A stretch of DNA of 64,000 nucleotides from Rhodobacteraceae bacterium D3-12 (GTDB lineage Bacteria > Pseudomonadota > Alphaproteobacteria > Rhodobacterales > Rhodobacteraceae). Where the stretch lies: contig CP104793.1 of the NCBI GenBank assembly GCA_025916135.1, positions 3,100,001 to 3,164,000 of the forward strand. Reading direction: 5' to 3'. The notes under the pieces were generated by a model. It did no database searches. It saw only the letters and a list, made by a program, of their open reading frames with translations, and was not told where the DNA came from. Made by a program: the position numbers and the translations under genes. Every line of letters begins with the position of its first letter. Position 1 is the first letter of the stretch. Shown piece after piece: positions 1 through 10,985 of this stretch.

Positions 1-1394
<1,394 letters not shown>

Positions 1395-4300
1395 TTATTC
1401 CCCCTCCTCCGCATCCAGGAGTTCCATGTTCAGGCCGAGGCCGCGGACTTCCTTGACGAGAACGTTAAACGATTCCGGCACGCCGGCTTCGAAGTTGTCC
1501 TCGCCCTTCACGATGCTTTCATAGACTTTCGTCCGTCCGGCAACGTCATCCGACTTCACGGTCAGCATTTCCTGCAGGGTATAGGCGGCGCCGTAAGCTT
1601 CCAGAGCCCAGACCTCCATTTCCCCGAACCGCTGGCCACCGAATTGCGCTTTACCGCCCAGCGGCTGCTGGGTGACGAGGCTGTAAGGCCCGGTCGAGCG
1701 CGCGTGGATTTTGTCGTCCACGAGGTGGTGCAGTTTCAACAGGTATTTGACACCCACGGTCACAGGGCGGGCAAACTGCTCGCCTGTGCGGCCATCAAAC
1801 AGAACCGACTGGCCCGAGGTGTCGAAACCCGCGCGTGTCAGCGCATCGTTCACGTCCGCCTCTTTCGCGCCGTCAAAGACCGGCGTTGCAATCGGCACAC
1901 CACGGGTCACGTTCTGAGCCGCTTCGAGCAAGCCGCCTTCGTCCATGTTGGCGATGCCTTCGTCGTAGACGTCATCACCATAGGCAAGCTTCATCGCCTC
2001 ACGCACGGGTGTCAGATCGCCGGAGCGGCGGTATTCGCCCAGTGCTTCGTCGATGTTCACACCCAGACCGCGAGCGGCCCAACCCATGTGGGTTTCAAGG
2101 ATCTGCCCAACGTTCATACGCGACGGAACGCCCAGCGGGTTAAGGCAGAAGTCGACCGGAGTGCCATCAGAGAGGAACGGCATGTCCTCCATCGGCACCA
2201 CTTTCGAGATCACACCTTTGTTGCCGTGACGACCGGCCATCTTGTCACCCGGTTGCAGCTTGCGCTTCACCGCGACGAACACTTTGACCATCTTCATCAC
2301 GCCCGGCGGAAGATCATCCCCACGGCGGACTTTCTCGACCTTGTCCTCGAAGCGGGCATCAAGCGCACGTTTCTGTACTTCGTACTGCTCGTGCAGAGCT
2401 TCGACGATTTTGGCGTCGTCTTCGTCCTTGAGCGCCAGTTGCCACCACTGACCACGGGTCAGGGTTTCAAGCAGCTCAACGGTGATTTCCGAGTTCGACT
2501 TGACGCCTTTCGGTCCTTTGACAGCCACTTTGCCCAAGATCATGTCTTTGAGACGGGCATAGATGTTACGGTCAAGGATCGCGAGTTCGTCATCGCGGTC
2601 ACGCGCAAGGCGTTCGACTTCTTCACGCTCGATCTGGAGCGCACGTTCGTCTTTTTCAACGCCGTGACGGTTGAATACACGGACTTCAACAACGGTGCCG
2701 AAATCGCCCGGTTTGACGCGCAAGCTGGTGTCGCGCACGTCCGAGGCCTTCTCACCAAAGATGGCGCGCAGAAGCTTTTCTTCCGGCGTCATCGGGCTTT
2801 CGCCCTTCGGTGTGATCTTACCGACAAGGATGTCACCCGGCTCAACATCGGCACCGATATAGACGATGCCCGCTTCGTCGAGGTTGCGCAGGGCTTCCTC
2901 GCCAACGTTGGGGATGTCGCGGGTGATCTCTTCTGGCCCAAGCTTGGTGTCACGGGCGGCGACTTCGAATTCCTCGATGTGGATCGAGGTAAAGACGTCA
3001 TCACGCGCGATCCGCTCGGAGATCAGGATCGAGTCTTCGTAGTTGTAGCCATTCCACGGCATAAACGCGACGATCACGTTTTTACCAAGGCTCAGCTCGC
3101 CAATATCGGTCGAGGGACCATCGGCCAGCACTTCGCCTTTTTGAACGGTGTCACCCACTTTCACCAACGGACGCTGGTTGATACAGGTGTTCTGGTTCGA
3201 GCGTTGGAACTTGCGCATCCGATAGATATCAACCCCGGCATCGCCGAGTTCGAGATCGGATGTGGCACGCACAACAATCCGCTGCGCATCAACTTGGTCG
3301 ATGATCCCGGCACGTTTTGCCATGATCGCCGCACCGGAGTCGCGCGCTACGATTTCTTCGATACCGGTGCCAACAAGCGGTGCTTCGGCCCGCAAGAGTG
3401 GAACCGCCTGACGCATCATGTTCGATCCCATCAAGGCCCGGTTCGCATCGTCATTTTCCAAGAACGGAATGAGCGAGGCCGCAACCGACACCAACTGTTT
3501 GGGCGAAACGTCAATCAGGTCGACATTTTCGTTTGGCGCGAGGGTGTATTCGCCAGACTGACGGGTCGACACCAAATCGTTCTCAAACTTGCCGTCCTTA
3601 TCGAGATGGGCGTTGGCCTGAGCCACAACGTGGCGCATCTCTTCGGTGGCGGACATGTAGTGGACTTCGTCCGTTACCTGACCTTCTTTTACGACGCGAT
3701 AAGGCGTTTCGATGAAGCCGTATTTGTTAACGCGGGCAAAGGTGGCCAGCGAGTTAATCAGGCCGATGTTCGGCCCTTCCGGCGTTTCAATCGGACACAT
3801 CCGGCCATAGTGGGTCGGGTGAACGTCGCGCACCTCAAAGCCGGCACGCTCACGGGTGAGACCACCCGGCCCAAGCGCCGAAAGGCGGCGTTTGTGCGTG
3901 ACTTCCGACAGCGGGTTGGTTTGGTCCATGAACTGCGACAGCTGTGAGGAGCCAAAGAATTCCCGCACCGCGGCAGCAGCCGGTTTGGCGTTGATCAGGC
4001 CCTGCGGCATCACCGTGTCGATTTCGACGGACGACATACGCTCTTTGATCGCGCGTTCCATACGCAGAAGGCCAACGCGATACTGATTTTCCATCAATTC
4101 GCCAACCGAGCGCACCCGGCGGTTGCCGAGGTGGTCAATATCGTCAATGTCACCCTTGCCGTCGCGCAATTCCACCAGTGCCTTGATGCAGGCAACGATG
4201 TCTTCACGATCAAGCGTACGTTGGGTATCGGGCTTTTCAAGCGCGAGACGCATGTTCATTTTCACCCGACCAACGGCCGAGAGGTCATAGCGCTCACTGT

Positions 4301-5534
4301 CAAAAAACAGCGTGTCGAACAGAGCCGAGGCGGCTTCGACGGTTGGCGGCTCACCCGGACGCATGACGCGATAGATATCCATGAGCGCGGTGTCGCGGTT
4401 CATGTTCTTATCGGTCGCCATGGTGTTGCGCATGTAGGGGCCGACGTTGACGTTATCGATGTCCAGCACCGGAATCTCGGTCACGCCATTGTCGACCAGC
4501 TCTTTCAGAGAACCGCCAGTGACGTTGCCTTCCTTGTCGTATTCAAGGGTCAGCTCGTCACCCGCTTCGACATAAATCGCGCCGGTTTCTTCGTTGATGA
4601 TGTCTTGAGCAACGTATTTGCCGAGGATCTGCTCATAAGGCAGCAGCAGGTCCGTGATCTTGCCTTCGTCGATGATCTTTTTGACAGCGCGCGGAGTGAC
4701 TTTCTTGCCGGATTCAGCAAACACTTCGCCGGTTTTGGCGTCCACAAGATCATAGGTCGGGCGGGTACCTCGCACACGCTCGGGGAAGAACTTGGTGATC
4801 CAGCCATGGTCTTTCTTGCGCAGCTTGTAGTTCACCGTGTCGTAATAGGCGTCCATGATCGCTTCTTGATCAAGGCCAAGTGCGTAAAGCAGAGTTGTCA
4901 CCGGCAGCTTGCGGCGACGGTCGATACGAGCGAACACGATGTCCTTGGCGTCGAATTCGAAATCGAGCCACGACCCGCGATAAGGGATAATCCGGCAAGC
5001 AAAGAGCAATTTGCCGCTGGCATGGGTCTTGCCCTTGTCATGGTCAAAGAACACGCCCGGCGAGCGGTGCATCTGGGATACAATCACACGCTCGGTGCCG
5101 TTGACGACAAAGGTGCCGTTCGGCGTCATCAGGGGCATATCGCCCATGAACACGTCTTGCTCTTTGATGTCCTTGACCGATTTGGCCCCGGTATCTTCGT
5201 CCACATCAAACACGATCAGCCGCAGCTTGACCTTGAGCGGCGCGGAGTAGGTCATATCGCGCTGCTGGCACTCCTCGACGTCGTATTTCGGCTCTTCGAG
5301 CTCGTAATCGACGAATTCCAGAACCGAAGTCTCGTGGAAATCTTTGATCGGGAAAACCGACTGAAAGACACCTTTGATACCTTCGCCGTCTTGCGGCGAG
5401 TCTTGGTCGCCGGAATTCAGGAAGAGATCATAGGAGCTTTTCTGCACCTCGATCAGGTTCGGCATTTCCAGCACTTCGCGGATTTTACCGTAATATTTAC
5501 GCAAACGTTTCTGGCCAAGGAATGATTGAGCCAT
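1395..5534 (-). CDS. rpoB: RNA polymerase subunit beta
   Basis: Beta subunit of RNA polymerase, 1,379 residues, full family length. I chose ATG at 5534 ([16 protein letters not shown]) because AAAGGTGA lies about 8 bases upstream; an in-frame GTG 12 bases earlier has no better site. The rifampicin-binding region reads [20 protein letters not shown] followed by [13 protein letters not shown], with the usual Asp, His and Ser positions unaltered, so no resistance mutation is evident. The block [20 protein letters not shown] and the C-terminal [19 protein letters not shown], which contacts beta', are intact. It is co-directional with rplL upstream and rpoC downstream. Confidence 0.98.
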   Translation of the reverse strand: MAQSFLGQKRLRKYYGKIREVLEMPNLIEVQKSSYDLFLNSGDQDSPQDGEGIKGVFQSVFPIKDFHETSVLEFVDYELEEPKYDVEECQQRDMTYSAPLKVKLRLIVFDVDEDTGAKSVKDIKEQDVFMGDMPLMTPNGTFVVNGTERVIVSQMHRSPGVFFDHDKGKTHASGKLLFACRIIPYRGSWLDFEFDAKDIVFARIDRRRKLPVTTLLYALGLDQEAIMDAYYDTVNYKLRKKDHGWITKFFPERVRGTRPTYDLVDAKTGEVFAESGKKVTPRAVKKIIDEGKITDLLLPYEQILGKYVAQDIINEETGAIYVEAGDELTLEYDKEGNVTGGSLKELVDNGVTEIPVLDIDNVNVGPYMRNTMATDKNMNRDTALMDIYRVMRPGEPPTVEAASALFDTLFFDSERYDLSAVGRVKMNMRLALEKPDTQRTLDREDIVACIKALVELRDGKGDIDDIDHLGNRRVRSVGELMENQYRVGLLRMERAIKERMSSVEIDTVMPQGLINAKPAAAAVREFFGSSQLSQFMDQTNPLSEVTHKRRLSALGPGGLTRERAGFEVRDVHPTHYGRMCPIETPEGPNIGLINSLATFARVNKYGFIETPYRVVKEGQVTDEVHYMSATEEMRHVVAQANAHLDKDGKFENDLVSTRQSGEYTLAPNENVDLIDVSPKQLVSVAASLIPFLENDDANRALMGSNMMRQAVPLLRAEAPLVGTGIEEIVARDSGAAIMAKRAGIIDQVDAQRIVVRATSDLELGDAGVDIYRMRKFQRSNQNTCINQRPLVKVGDTVQKGEVLADGPSTDIGELSLGKNVIVAFMPWNGYNYEDSILISERIARDDVFTSIHIEEFEVAARDTKLGPEEITRDIPNVGEEALRNLDEAGIVYIGADVEPGDILVGKITPKGESPMTPEEKLLRAIFGEKASDVRDTSLRVKPGDFGTVVEVRVFNRHGVEKDERALQIEREEVERLARDRDDELAILDRNIYARLKDMILGKVAVKGPKGVKSNSEITVELLETLTRGQWWQLALKDEDDAKIVEALHEQYEVQKRALDARFEDKVEKVRRGDDLPPGVMKMVKVFVAVKRKLQPGDKMAGRHGNKGVISKVVPMEDMPFLSDGTPVDFCLNPLGVPSRMNVGQILETHMGWAARGLGVNIDEALGEYRRSGDLTPVREAMKLAYGDDVYDEGIANMDEGGLLEAAQNVTRGVPIATPVFDGAKEADVNDALTRAGFDTSGQSVLFDGRTGEQFARPVTVGVKYLLKLHHLVDDKIHARSTGPYSLVTQQPLGGKAQFGGQRFGEMEVWALEAYGAAYTLQEMLTVKSDDVAGRTKVYESIVKGEDNFEAGVPESFNVLVKEVRGLGLNMELLDAEEGE

Positions 5535-5715
5535 GGTCGATGTCACCTTTCAGTTTCTCACCGGACGCAAGTGCCGTCGGGCCCCGGCACCTCGCCCATA
5601 CGAGACGGTTGGTTCTGATCTATTCCCGGCCATCGTCCCAATGATGGCCTCCCGATCGGTGAACCTCACCTTAGAAAATGCCTCTGCTGCGAAAGGCCCT
5701 TTTTAAGACAGGTTC

Positions 5716-5745
5716 GGCTGGACCCGGAATTTGCCGGATCCAGCC
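5716..5745 (-). promoter_or_regulatory. Long hairpin in the rplL-rpoB gap
   Basis: GGCTGGACCCGG and CCGGATCCAGCC form a 12-bp stem with one mismatch around the loop AATTTG. It lies about 37 bases past the rplL stop and has no T tract on the minus strand. In enteric bacteria this gap holds an attenuator and an RNase III processing site that set the ratio of ribosomal protein to polymerase expression. A similar role here is inferred from position only. Confidence 0.5.
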
Positions 5746-5782
5746 TTGTTCTGATCGGTGCGTGAGATCACGCACCTGCCGA

Positions 5783-6163
5783 TTACTTGAGTTCGACTTC
5801 GGCGCCAGCTGCTTCCAGCTTGCCTTTGAGGTCTTCGGCTTCGGCTTTGTCGACGCCTTCTTTGACGGCTTTGCCGCCAGCTTCGACCAGCTCTTTTGCT
5901 TCTTTGAGGCCCAGGCCGGTGATGCCGCGGACTTCTTTGATGACGTTGATTTTCGAGGCACCGGGGCTGACGAGGATTACGTCAAACTCGGTTTGCTCTT
6001 CTTCAGCGGCGCCACCGGCGTCGCCAGCAGGGCCAGCCATCATTACGGCGCCGCCAGCTGCGGGCTCAATGCCGTATTCGTCTTTAAGGATGGTTTTCAG
6101 TTCTTGTGCTTCGAGAAGGGTAAGACCCACAATCTCTTCAGCCAGTTTTTTCAGATCAGCCAT
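5783..6163 (-). CDS. rplL: 50S ribosomal protein L7/L12
   Basis: L7/L12 stalk protein of the large ribosomal subunit, 126 residues. It recruits and activates the translational GTPases. The N-terminal dimerisation helix ([20 protein letters not shown]), an Ala/Gly-rich hinge around residues 37-52 and the globular C-terminal domain ([20 protein letters not shown]) are all in place. It follows rplJ by 72 bases and precedes rpoB by about 250 bases, the conserved order for this operon. Length and sequence are ordinary for the family. Confidence 0.98.
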   Translation of the reverse strand: MADLKKLAEEIVGLTLLEAQELKTILKDEYGIEPAAGGAVMMAGPAGDAGGAAEEEQTEFDVILVSPGASKINVIKEVRGITGLGLKEAKELVEAGGKAVKEGVDKAEAEDLKGKLEAAGAEVELK

Positions 6164-6235
6164 TTGACTTGCTTTCCGTTTCTAAAGATGTGTTCCAACG
6201 TCGGGAAGTTTTCCCTACGCAGATCAGTCAGTTGC

Positions 6236-6751
6236 TTACGCTGCCGCCTTGTCCTCAACCGTGGACAAGATGGAAGCGATGTTCGAAGCAGGTGCGCCAA
6301 TTGCGCCCGCGATGTTCGATGCAGGTGCGCCAAGCATGCCAGCGATGGTAGCGATAAGCTCCTCGCGAGACGGCATTTTCGACACGGCTGCAACGCCGGC
6401 ACGGTCGAGAGCGTTCTCACCCATTGCACCGCCGAGGATCTCGAATTTCGAGTTTTCCTTAGCGAAGTCCTCGGCCACCTTGGCTGCTGCCACGGGTCCT
6501 CGGAATAGGTCAGAACGGTCATGCCCGAGAGGTAATCGGCCACGCTTGCGCAAGGCTTGCCCTCCAGAGCGATCTTGGCGAGCCTGTTCTTGGCGACACG
6601 TACGGCACTTCCTGCTTCGCTTGCGCGTGCACGAAGGGCCCTGCATCTCAGCAACTGTCAGACCGGCGTAGTGGGAGACCACAACGACGCCAGAGCTTTC
6701 GAAGATTTGGCCGAGTTCCTCGACCACTTTCTCTTTCTGGGCTCTATCCAC
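6236..6751 (-). CDS. rplJ: 50S ribosomal protein L10, with two compensating frameshifts
   Basis: L10 anchors the L7/L12 stalk to the ribosome. I read the start as GTG at 6751 ([17 protein letters not shown]), with GGAG 7 bases upstream. The frame is broken twice. Near 6636-6641 (GGGCCC) one base is extra after TVAEMQ. Near 6494 one base is missing before [16 protein letters not shown]. Between the two points the correct protein ([19 protein letters not shown] ... TVLTYSED) runs in another frame. With both corrected the protein is about 171 residues, the family size. Because the gene is essential and the changes cancel, sequencing error is more likely than mutation. It forms a unit with rplL. 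Confidence 0.9.
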   Translation of the reverse strand: MDRAQKEKVVEELGQIFESSGVVVVSHYAGLTVAEMQGPSCTRKRSRKCRTCRQEQARQDRSGGQALRKRGRLPLGHDRSDLFRGPVAAAKVAEDFAKENSKFEILGGAMGENALDRAGVAAVSKMPSREELIATIAGMLGAPASNIAGAIGAPASNIASILSTVEDKAAA

Positions 6752-6835
6752 AGTTTCACTCCAATTTTGGAGGGTTGGACCCTCCGGCTCATTTAAGCCG
6801 GGACCACATAGAGGTGCCCGGCCATCGGTCCTTAC
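6752..6835 (-). promoter_or_regulatory. Candidate L10 leader (autoregulatory rplJ 5' UTR)
   Basis: The region just upstream of rplJ is highly foldable on the minus strand. A perfect 6-bp hairpin with arms CCGGCT/AGCCGG lies at 6784-6801, and GGACC (6801-6805) can pair with GGTCC (6827-6831) around a GC-rich internal segment. Autogenous control of rplJL by the L10-L12 complex binding such a leader is established in other bacteria. The assignment here rests on position and pairing alone. Confidence 0.45.
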
Positions 6836-7028
6836 GGGTCCGTCCAATCTCGCTCCAGGGCGCCCGCAAAGGGCTGCTGAAGGTAAATCTTTCTTTCCCG
6901 TCTCAGGCAGGAATTATGGCCACAGTAGCGCGACCACCCGCCTTCTCGGACGAAACGCAAAACAGCGCACGACGAATCGCACGCTGATCAGCCCGGCCTT
7001 TCTATTTAGAATTTAACCAAAGGCCAAG

Positions 7029-7050
7029 AGCGAAAACGCATGTTTTCGCT
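7029..7050. repeat. Perfect 9-bp inverted repeat
   Basis: AGCGAAAAC and GTTTTCGCT flank the loop GCAT. The repeat lies between the end of the LicD/TagD gene and rplJ, in an otherwise AT-rich stretch. It could end transcription of the upstream gene, but there is no clear T tract on the minus strand. It could also be a protein-binding site near the rplJ promoter. I see no way to choose between these. Confidence 0.4.
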
Positions 7051-7123
7051 GATAAAAACTCGCGGTGAGTTTGACACTTGCGTCCCTTGCGCCTCTTGCC
7101 TCCCCGCTCGACCCTATGCCGCC

Positions 7124-8482
7124 CTATTCTGCGGCGACCGCTGTCTCTGCTGCCTGGGCTGCGACGCTGGCCTTGAGGTCGGTTGATGATATGTTCTCTG
7201 TCCGCGGCAGGTAAAGCACCTTGCAGAGGTCTGACAGGTCATCAAACTTGCCAGCCCAGTCATCGCCCATGGCAAAGACGTCGGCACCGACGCGCTCGAT
7301 ATCCTGGCGCTTTTGCCCCCAGTTCTCTTCCGGGATCACTTCGGAGACATATTCGCAAGCCAACAGTATTTCGGCGCGGTCGTGATAGGGCATGACAGAG
7401 GACTTGCCCTTTTGCGCGTTGAACGCATCTGTCGACACCCCGACCACAAGACGCTCACCCAGTGCTACAAGGCGCCGCAGAAGGCGCACATGGCCAACGT
7501 GGAACAGGTCAAACGTGCCATAGGTCAGAACGGTGCCAAACGGTTTCTCACCGGCAGAGACACGCGCCTCGAGCGTTTCGACTTCGGTCACGAAATCGGC
7601 GAACCGGGTGTTGGCGCGCGTCCAGTTGAAGCTGAAGTATGGATCCGGCTTGCGCCATCCCGCGCCATAGTTCACAGCCAGCATCTTGGTCGGCTTTGAC
7701 GGGACCGGCAGGCCCGTGACTTTGCAAGCACGCGTCGGGAACACATCTCCAAGCGTCAGATCACCATAGGTATGGGGATAAACGTGCACCTTGCCGTCCT
7801 GCTTCCAGCAGGGAAAGAGGTCAATGTGATACCCACCTTCGGAACGCAGCTTGTGGATCATCGGCTCGCGCTTGGCTTCGTGATCAAAGATATCCAACTC
7901 TATCAGTGTATTGCGCAGAGCGACCCATTCGGCGGCGGCATCCCGCGCGCTTGTCGCATTCAAACAGAAGGCCAAGTCCACATCGTCATCGTGATCAATC
8001 AAACGCCGGTCGCGGGTGACGCCAAGAAGCGTGCCGGAATTCAGGAACACCCCGTTGGACAGCTCACCCAGTTGCTCGATGAGGTTGCCGACGTTTTCCC
8101 AAACAAGGTCATGATCGATGGTGGTAAAGGTTTCGGGCAAGAAATCATGGCCGATCAGGGCATCGGTCCCAAGGTGGCTCTTGAGCCGGGCTTCGAACGC
8201 GGCGAATTCGGCGCTTTCGCCTTGAAGTTCGCGCCGGTTGCGAAGCTGGGCCAGCAGTTGGCGCACCCGGGCCTGCCGTTTCTGCTCCCCCAAGAGCAGC
8301 ATGATGCGCGCTTCGAGATCGGGCAGCGTCTTCTTGGCAAATTCGATCCGGTGCAGCTCGGTGAGATGCGCGCGGTAATCGAACCCTTCCACCGGCGATT
8401 TGAGCTGCTCCTCGGCGATTTCGTGAATCTGGGTCACGCGCAACTTTCGCTGCCATCTTTTCAATGGTTTGTGGGTATCCAA
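7124..8482 (-). CDS. LicD-like domain fused to glycerol-3-phosphate cytidylyltransferase-like domain
   Basis: A 452-residue protein with three parts. Residues 1-110 are helical and charged with no motif I know. Residues about 120-290 resemble the LicD nucleotidyltransferase fold used in phosphocholine or phosphoglycerol transfer (SGTLLGVTRDRR, then LIDHDDDVDLAF at 161-172, an acidic metal-binding motif). Residues about 314-435 match TagD/GCT cytidylyltransferases, with TYGTFDLFHVGH (HxGH at 328-331) and RTENISST at 427-434. One polypeptide could thus make a CDP-alditol and use or modify it on a surface glycan. That pairing is inference. The start appears to be TTG at 8482. Its place between rplA and rplJ, after the rplA terminator, is unusual and suggests insertion with its own promoter. 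Confidence 0.8.
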   Translation of the reverse strand: MDTHKPLKRWQRKLRVTQIHEIAEEQLKSPVEGFDYRAHLTELHRIEFAKKTLPDLEARIMLLLGEQKRQARVRQLLAQLRNRRELQGESAEFAAFEARLKSHLGTDALIGHDFLPETFTTIDHDLVWENVGNLIEQLGELSNGVFLNSGTLLGVTRDRRLIDHDDDVDLAFCLNATSARDAAAEWVALRNTLIELDIFDHEAKREPMIHKLRSEGGYHIDLFPCWKQDGKVHVYPHTYGDLTLGDVFPTRACKVTGLPVPSKPTKMLAVNYGAGWRKPDPYFSFNWTRANTRFADFVTEVETLEARVSAGEKPFGTVLTYGTFDLFHVGHVRLLRRLVALGERLVVGVSTDAFNAQKGKSSVMPYHDRAEILLACEYVSEVIPEENWGQKRQDIERVGADVFAMGDDWAGKFDDLSDLCKVLYLPRTENISSTDLKASVAAQAAETAVAAE

Positions 8483-8634
8483 TTTATCTTCTCGTCTTGC
8501 CTCAACGGGTCGCTGCCACGGCCTCTGTGTGCCGTTTTTGGTAAAAATCGCAGGGCCCCTGTTCTCCGCAAGACGCTAAATTGGGTTCATGGACAAAGCA
8601 AATGCCGTTTGCCACGCGGCATCGGACATGGTGC

Positions 8635-8672
8635 AAAAAAGAAACGGGGCCCGCCGGGGCCCCGTTTCAAAA
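8635..8672 (-). terminator. Rho-independent terminator after rplA
   Basis: A 12-bp GC-rich stem (GAAACGGGGCCC paired with GGGCCCCGTTTC, 8641-8668) is followed on the minus strand by six T residues (8635-8640). It begins about 40 bases past the rplA stop, so the rplK-rplA unit ends here and the next gene needs its own promoter. Confidence 0.9.
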
Positions 8673-8707
8673 TGCTTTGACGCAAAAAGGCGTTGATCGG
8701 AACCCGA

Positions 8708-9406
8708 TCAGTTGCCAGTGGCGTTGTCGATGTCGACGCTGACACCCGGACCCATGGTCGAGCTGATCGCGATTTTCTTCATGTAGGCACCTTTGGCCCC
8801 GGCGGGTTTCGCCTTGGACACGGCGCCGATGAAGGCACGCACGTTTTCAACCAATTTGGCTTCGTCGAAGCTGGCTTTGCCAACACCGGCGTGAACCACA
8901 CCGGCTTTCTCAACCTTGAACTGGACTTCGCCGCCTTTGGCAGCTTTGACAGCATCCGCCACATCCATGGTCACCGTGCCCACTTTGGGGTTCGGCATCA
9001 GGTTGCGGGGCCCAAGCACCTTGCCCAGACGGCCGACGACCGGCATCATGTCAGGTGTCGCGATGCAACGATCAAAGTCGATCTTGCCGCCTTGAACGAT
9101 TTCCATCAGGTCTTCTGCGCCAACGATGTCGGCACCTGCGGCTTCGGCCTCTTCGGCTTTGGGGCCACGGGCGAACACAGCAACGCGAACGGTTTTACCG
9201 GTGCCGTTGGGAAGGCCAACAACGCCGCGAACCATCTGATCAGCGTGACGCGGGTCAACGCCCAGTTGCACGGCAATCTCGACGGTTTCGTCGAATTTTG
9301 CGTTGGCGTTGGTTTTAACCAGCGATACGGCTTCTTCCACGGTCACGTTTTCTTTGCCTGCAAAGGCTTCGCGTGCGGCGCGGGTACGTTTTCCAAGTTT
9401 TGCCAT
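8708..9406 (-). CDS. rplA: 50S ribosomal protein L1
   Basis: L1 stalk protein of the large subunit, 232 residues, full length. It binds 23S rRNA and helps release deacylated tRNA from the E site. Hallmarks are [15 protein letters not shown] at the N-terminus, [16 protein letters not shown] in the first domain, and the loop [20 protein letters not shown]. The gene starts one base after the rplK stop, so the two are surely co-transcribed and probably translationally coupled. In other bacteria L1 represses its own operon. A strong terminator follows. Confidence 0.98.
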   Translation of the reverse strand: MAKLGKRTRAAREAFAGKENVTVEEAVSLVKTNANAKFDETVEIAVQLGVDPRHADQMVRGVVGLPNGTGKTVRVAVFARGPKAEEAEAAGADIVGAEDLMEIVQGGKIDFDRCIATPDMMPVVGRLGKVLGPRNLMPNPKVGTVTMDVADAVKAAKGGEVQFKVEKAGVVHAGVGKASFDEAKLVENVRAFIGAVSKAKPAGAKGAYMKKIAISSTMGPGVSVDIDNATGN

Positions 9407-9407
9407 C

Positions 9408-9833
9408 TTACTTCACCTCGATGCCCATGGAGCGCGCCGAACCGGCGATGATTTTCATCGCGGCCTCGATATCGTTGGCGTTGAGGTCTTTCATCTTGGC
9501 CTCGGCGATTTCCTTGACCTGCTTGGTGGTCACGGATCCAACAACTTCGCGCGCAGGAGTGCTGGCGCCGGATTTAACCTTGGCCGCCTTACGCAGGAAA
9601 TACGACGCCGGGGGCGTCTTGATGTCCATCGAGAACGATTTGTCCTGATAGTAAGTGATCACGGTCGGGCACGGTGCGCCCGGCTCGAGGTCTGCAGTCT
9701 TGGCGTTGAACGCCTTGCAGAATTCCATGATGTTAATGCCGCGCTGACCCAGCGCCGGACCGACCGGCGGGGATGGGTTTGCTTGACCGGCAGGCACCTG
9801 CAATTTCATGGTGCCAGCAAGTTTCTTGGCCAT
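9408..9833 (-). CDS. rplK: 50S ribosomal protein L11
   Basis: L11, 141 residues, binds the GTPase-associated centre of 23S rRNA. The proline-rich N-terminal loop ([20 protein letters not shown]) and the C-terminal RNA-binding domain ([20 protein letters not shown]) are present. The gene lies 127 bases after nusG and one base before rplA, in the conserved order. Nothing unusual is seen in it. Confidence 0.98.
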   Translation of the reverse strand: MAKKLAGTMKLQVPAGQANPSPPVGPALGQRGINIMEFCKAFNAKTADLEPGAPCPTVITYYQDKSFSMDIKTPPASYFLRKAAKVKSGASTPAREVVGSVTTKQVKEIAEAKMKDLNANDIEAAMKIIAGSARSMGIEVK

Positions 9834-9960
9834 TGGCCTTCTCCTTCAAAGCTCCGTCGGGGCGCGCCCCTCGGGATTGGTTGCCCGTGGTTCGGTCCGG
9901 GTGCCGCGGCCCCCTCGCCTCCCACGCTTAGTCGGAGCGTTGCCGCCCCTGTCACTCAAA

Positions 9961-10494
9961 TCACGATTGTTTCGTAACTTGGGTGAATTCCAGTTCGACC
10001 GGGGTTTCCCGGCCAAAGATCGACACCGTCACCTTGAGGCGCTGGTTGTCGTCGTCCACTTCTTCGACCATGCCGTCGAAATCCTCGAACGGGCCGTCGT
10101 TGACCTTGACCTTCTCGCCCACTTCGAAATGGATGAGCAGCTTGGGCGCGTCTTCACCTTCCTGAACGCGGTTCAGGATCTGGTTCACCTCGGCATCGCG
10201 CATCGGCATCGGGCGGCCCTGTGGACCCAAGAACCCGGTGACGCGGTTGATCGAGTTAATCAGGTGATAGCCTTGGTCGGACATTTCCATATGGACCAGA
10301 ACGTATCCGGGCATGAAGCGGCGTTCGGTCGTGACCTTCTTGCCGCGGCGCACTTCGATCACCTCTTCGGTGGGCACCAGCACTTCGTCGATCTGATCCT
10401 CAAGCGCCTGCTCTTCAACTTGCTGCCTGATTTGTTCAGCGATCTTCTTCTCAAAATTCGAAAGAACGCTAACCGAATACCACCGTTTCGCCAT
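9961..10494 (-). CDS. nusG: Transcription termination/antitermination protein NusG
   Basis: NusG, 177 residues, rides on RNA polymerase, reduces pausing and links to Rho or the ribosome. The NGN domain starts [20 protein letters not shown] and contains [15 protein letters not shown]-terminal KOW domain reads [20 protein letters not shown]. The gene lies between secE and rplK in the order common to most bacteria. A possible terminator or attenuator precedes it, so nusG may not depend wholly on the secE promoter. Confidence 0.97.
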   Translation of the reverse strand: MAKRWYSVSVLSNFEKKIAEQIRQQVEEQALEDQIDEVLVPTEEVIEVRRGKKVTTERRFMPGYVLVHMEMSDQGYHLINSINRVTGFLGPQGRPMPMRDAEVNQILNRVQEGEDAPKLLIHFEVGEKVKVNDGPFEDFDGMVEEVDDDNQRLKVTVSIFGRETPVELEFTQVTKQS

Positions 10495-10576
10495 CTTGAG
10501 TTTCGATCCTGTGCTGACCGGCGTGAGACGCCGCGTTATTCCATTTGCCGGGGCGATTGCCCGCAGCAGCCTTCAC

Positions 10577-10613
10577 AATAAAAATCGGCGTGCAACTCGA
10601 ATCGCCGCACGCC
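10577..10613 (-). terminator. Possible attenuator or terminator between secE and nusG
   Basis: On the minus strand GGCGTGC and GCACGCC pair across a 13-base loop, followed directly by GATTTTTATT. It lies about 94 bases past secE and 83 bases before nusG. If functional it would separate secE from nusG-rplKA expression or attenuate it. The long loop and mixed T tract make it weaker than the rplA terminator. Confidence 0.45.
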
Positions 10614-10706
10614 ACAATCGGAAGGTTTGCGCGTCCTACCCCCAAGCACGCCCAAATTCAAGAGGTGCGGTGGGTTTTTTCGGCTATTTTCAGTGTTTCG
10701 CCCGGC

Positions 10707-10904
10707 TTAGCCAAACAGCGACAAGACACCTTGCAAACCCGAACGGATCAGGATGTCGACCAAGGCAAAGAAGATTGCCGTCAAGGTGGCCATGATAAAG
10801 ACCATGACCGTTGTCAGGAAGACTTCGCGCCGGGTTGGCCAGACAACTTTGCTGACTTCACCGCGAACCTGCTGAATGAACTGAAGTGGGTTTGTGCGCG
10901 CCAT
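10707..10904 (-). CDS. secE: Preprotein translocase subunit SecE
   Basis: SecE clamps the SecYEG protein-conducting channel in the inner membrane. The product is 65 residues, the short single-span form usual in alphaproteobacteria. ATG at 10904 is preferred over an in-frame upstream ATG because AGAAGG lies just upstream. The cytoplasmic amphipathic part ends in the family motif VRGEVSKVVWPTRREV. The transmembrane segment follows (TVMVFIMATLTAIFFALVDI). It precedes nusG as in most bacteria. Confidence 0.96.
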   Translation of the reverse strand: MARTNPLQFIQQVRGEVSKVVWPTRREVFLTTVMVFIMATLTAIFFALVDILIRSGLQGVLSLFG

Positions 10905-10934
10905 GGTGCCTTCTTCTCTAAGCTTTACCGGCGT

Positions 10935-10963
10935 CACATACGCGTGCGGCGCAGTGAATTCAA
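10935..10963 (-). promoter_or_regulatory. Candidate secE promoter
   Basis: On the minus strand TTGAAT (-35) and TATGTG (-10) are separated by exactly 17 bases, which would start transcription about 25 bases before the secE ATG. It lies in the 81-base gap after the upstream hypothetical gene. Both boxes are only partial matches to the sigma-70 consensus. Confidence 0.45.
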
Positions 10964-10985
10964 GCCTGCCTTGGTGAAATTGGCC

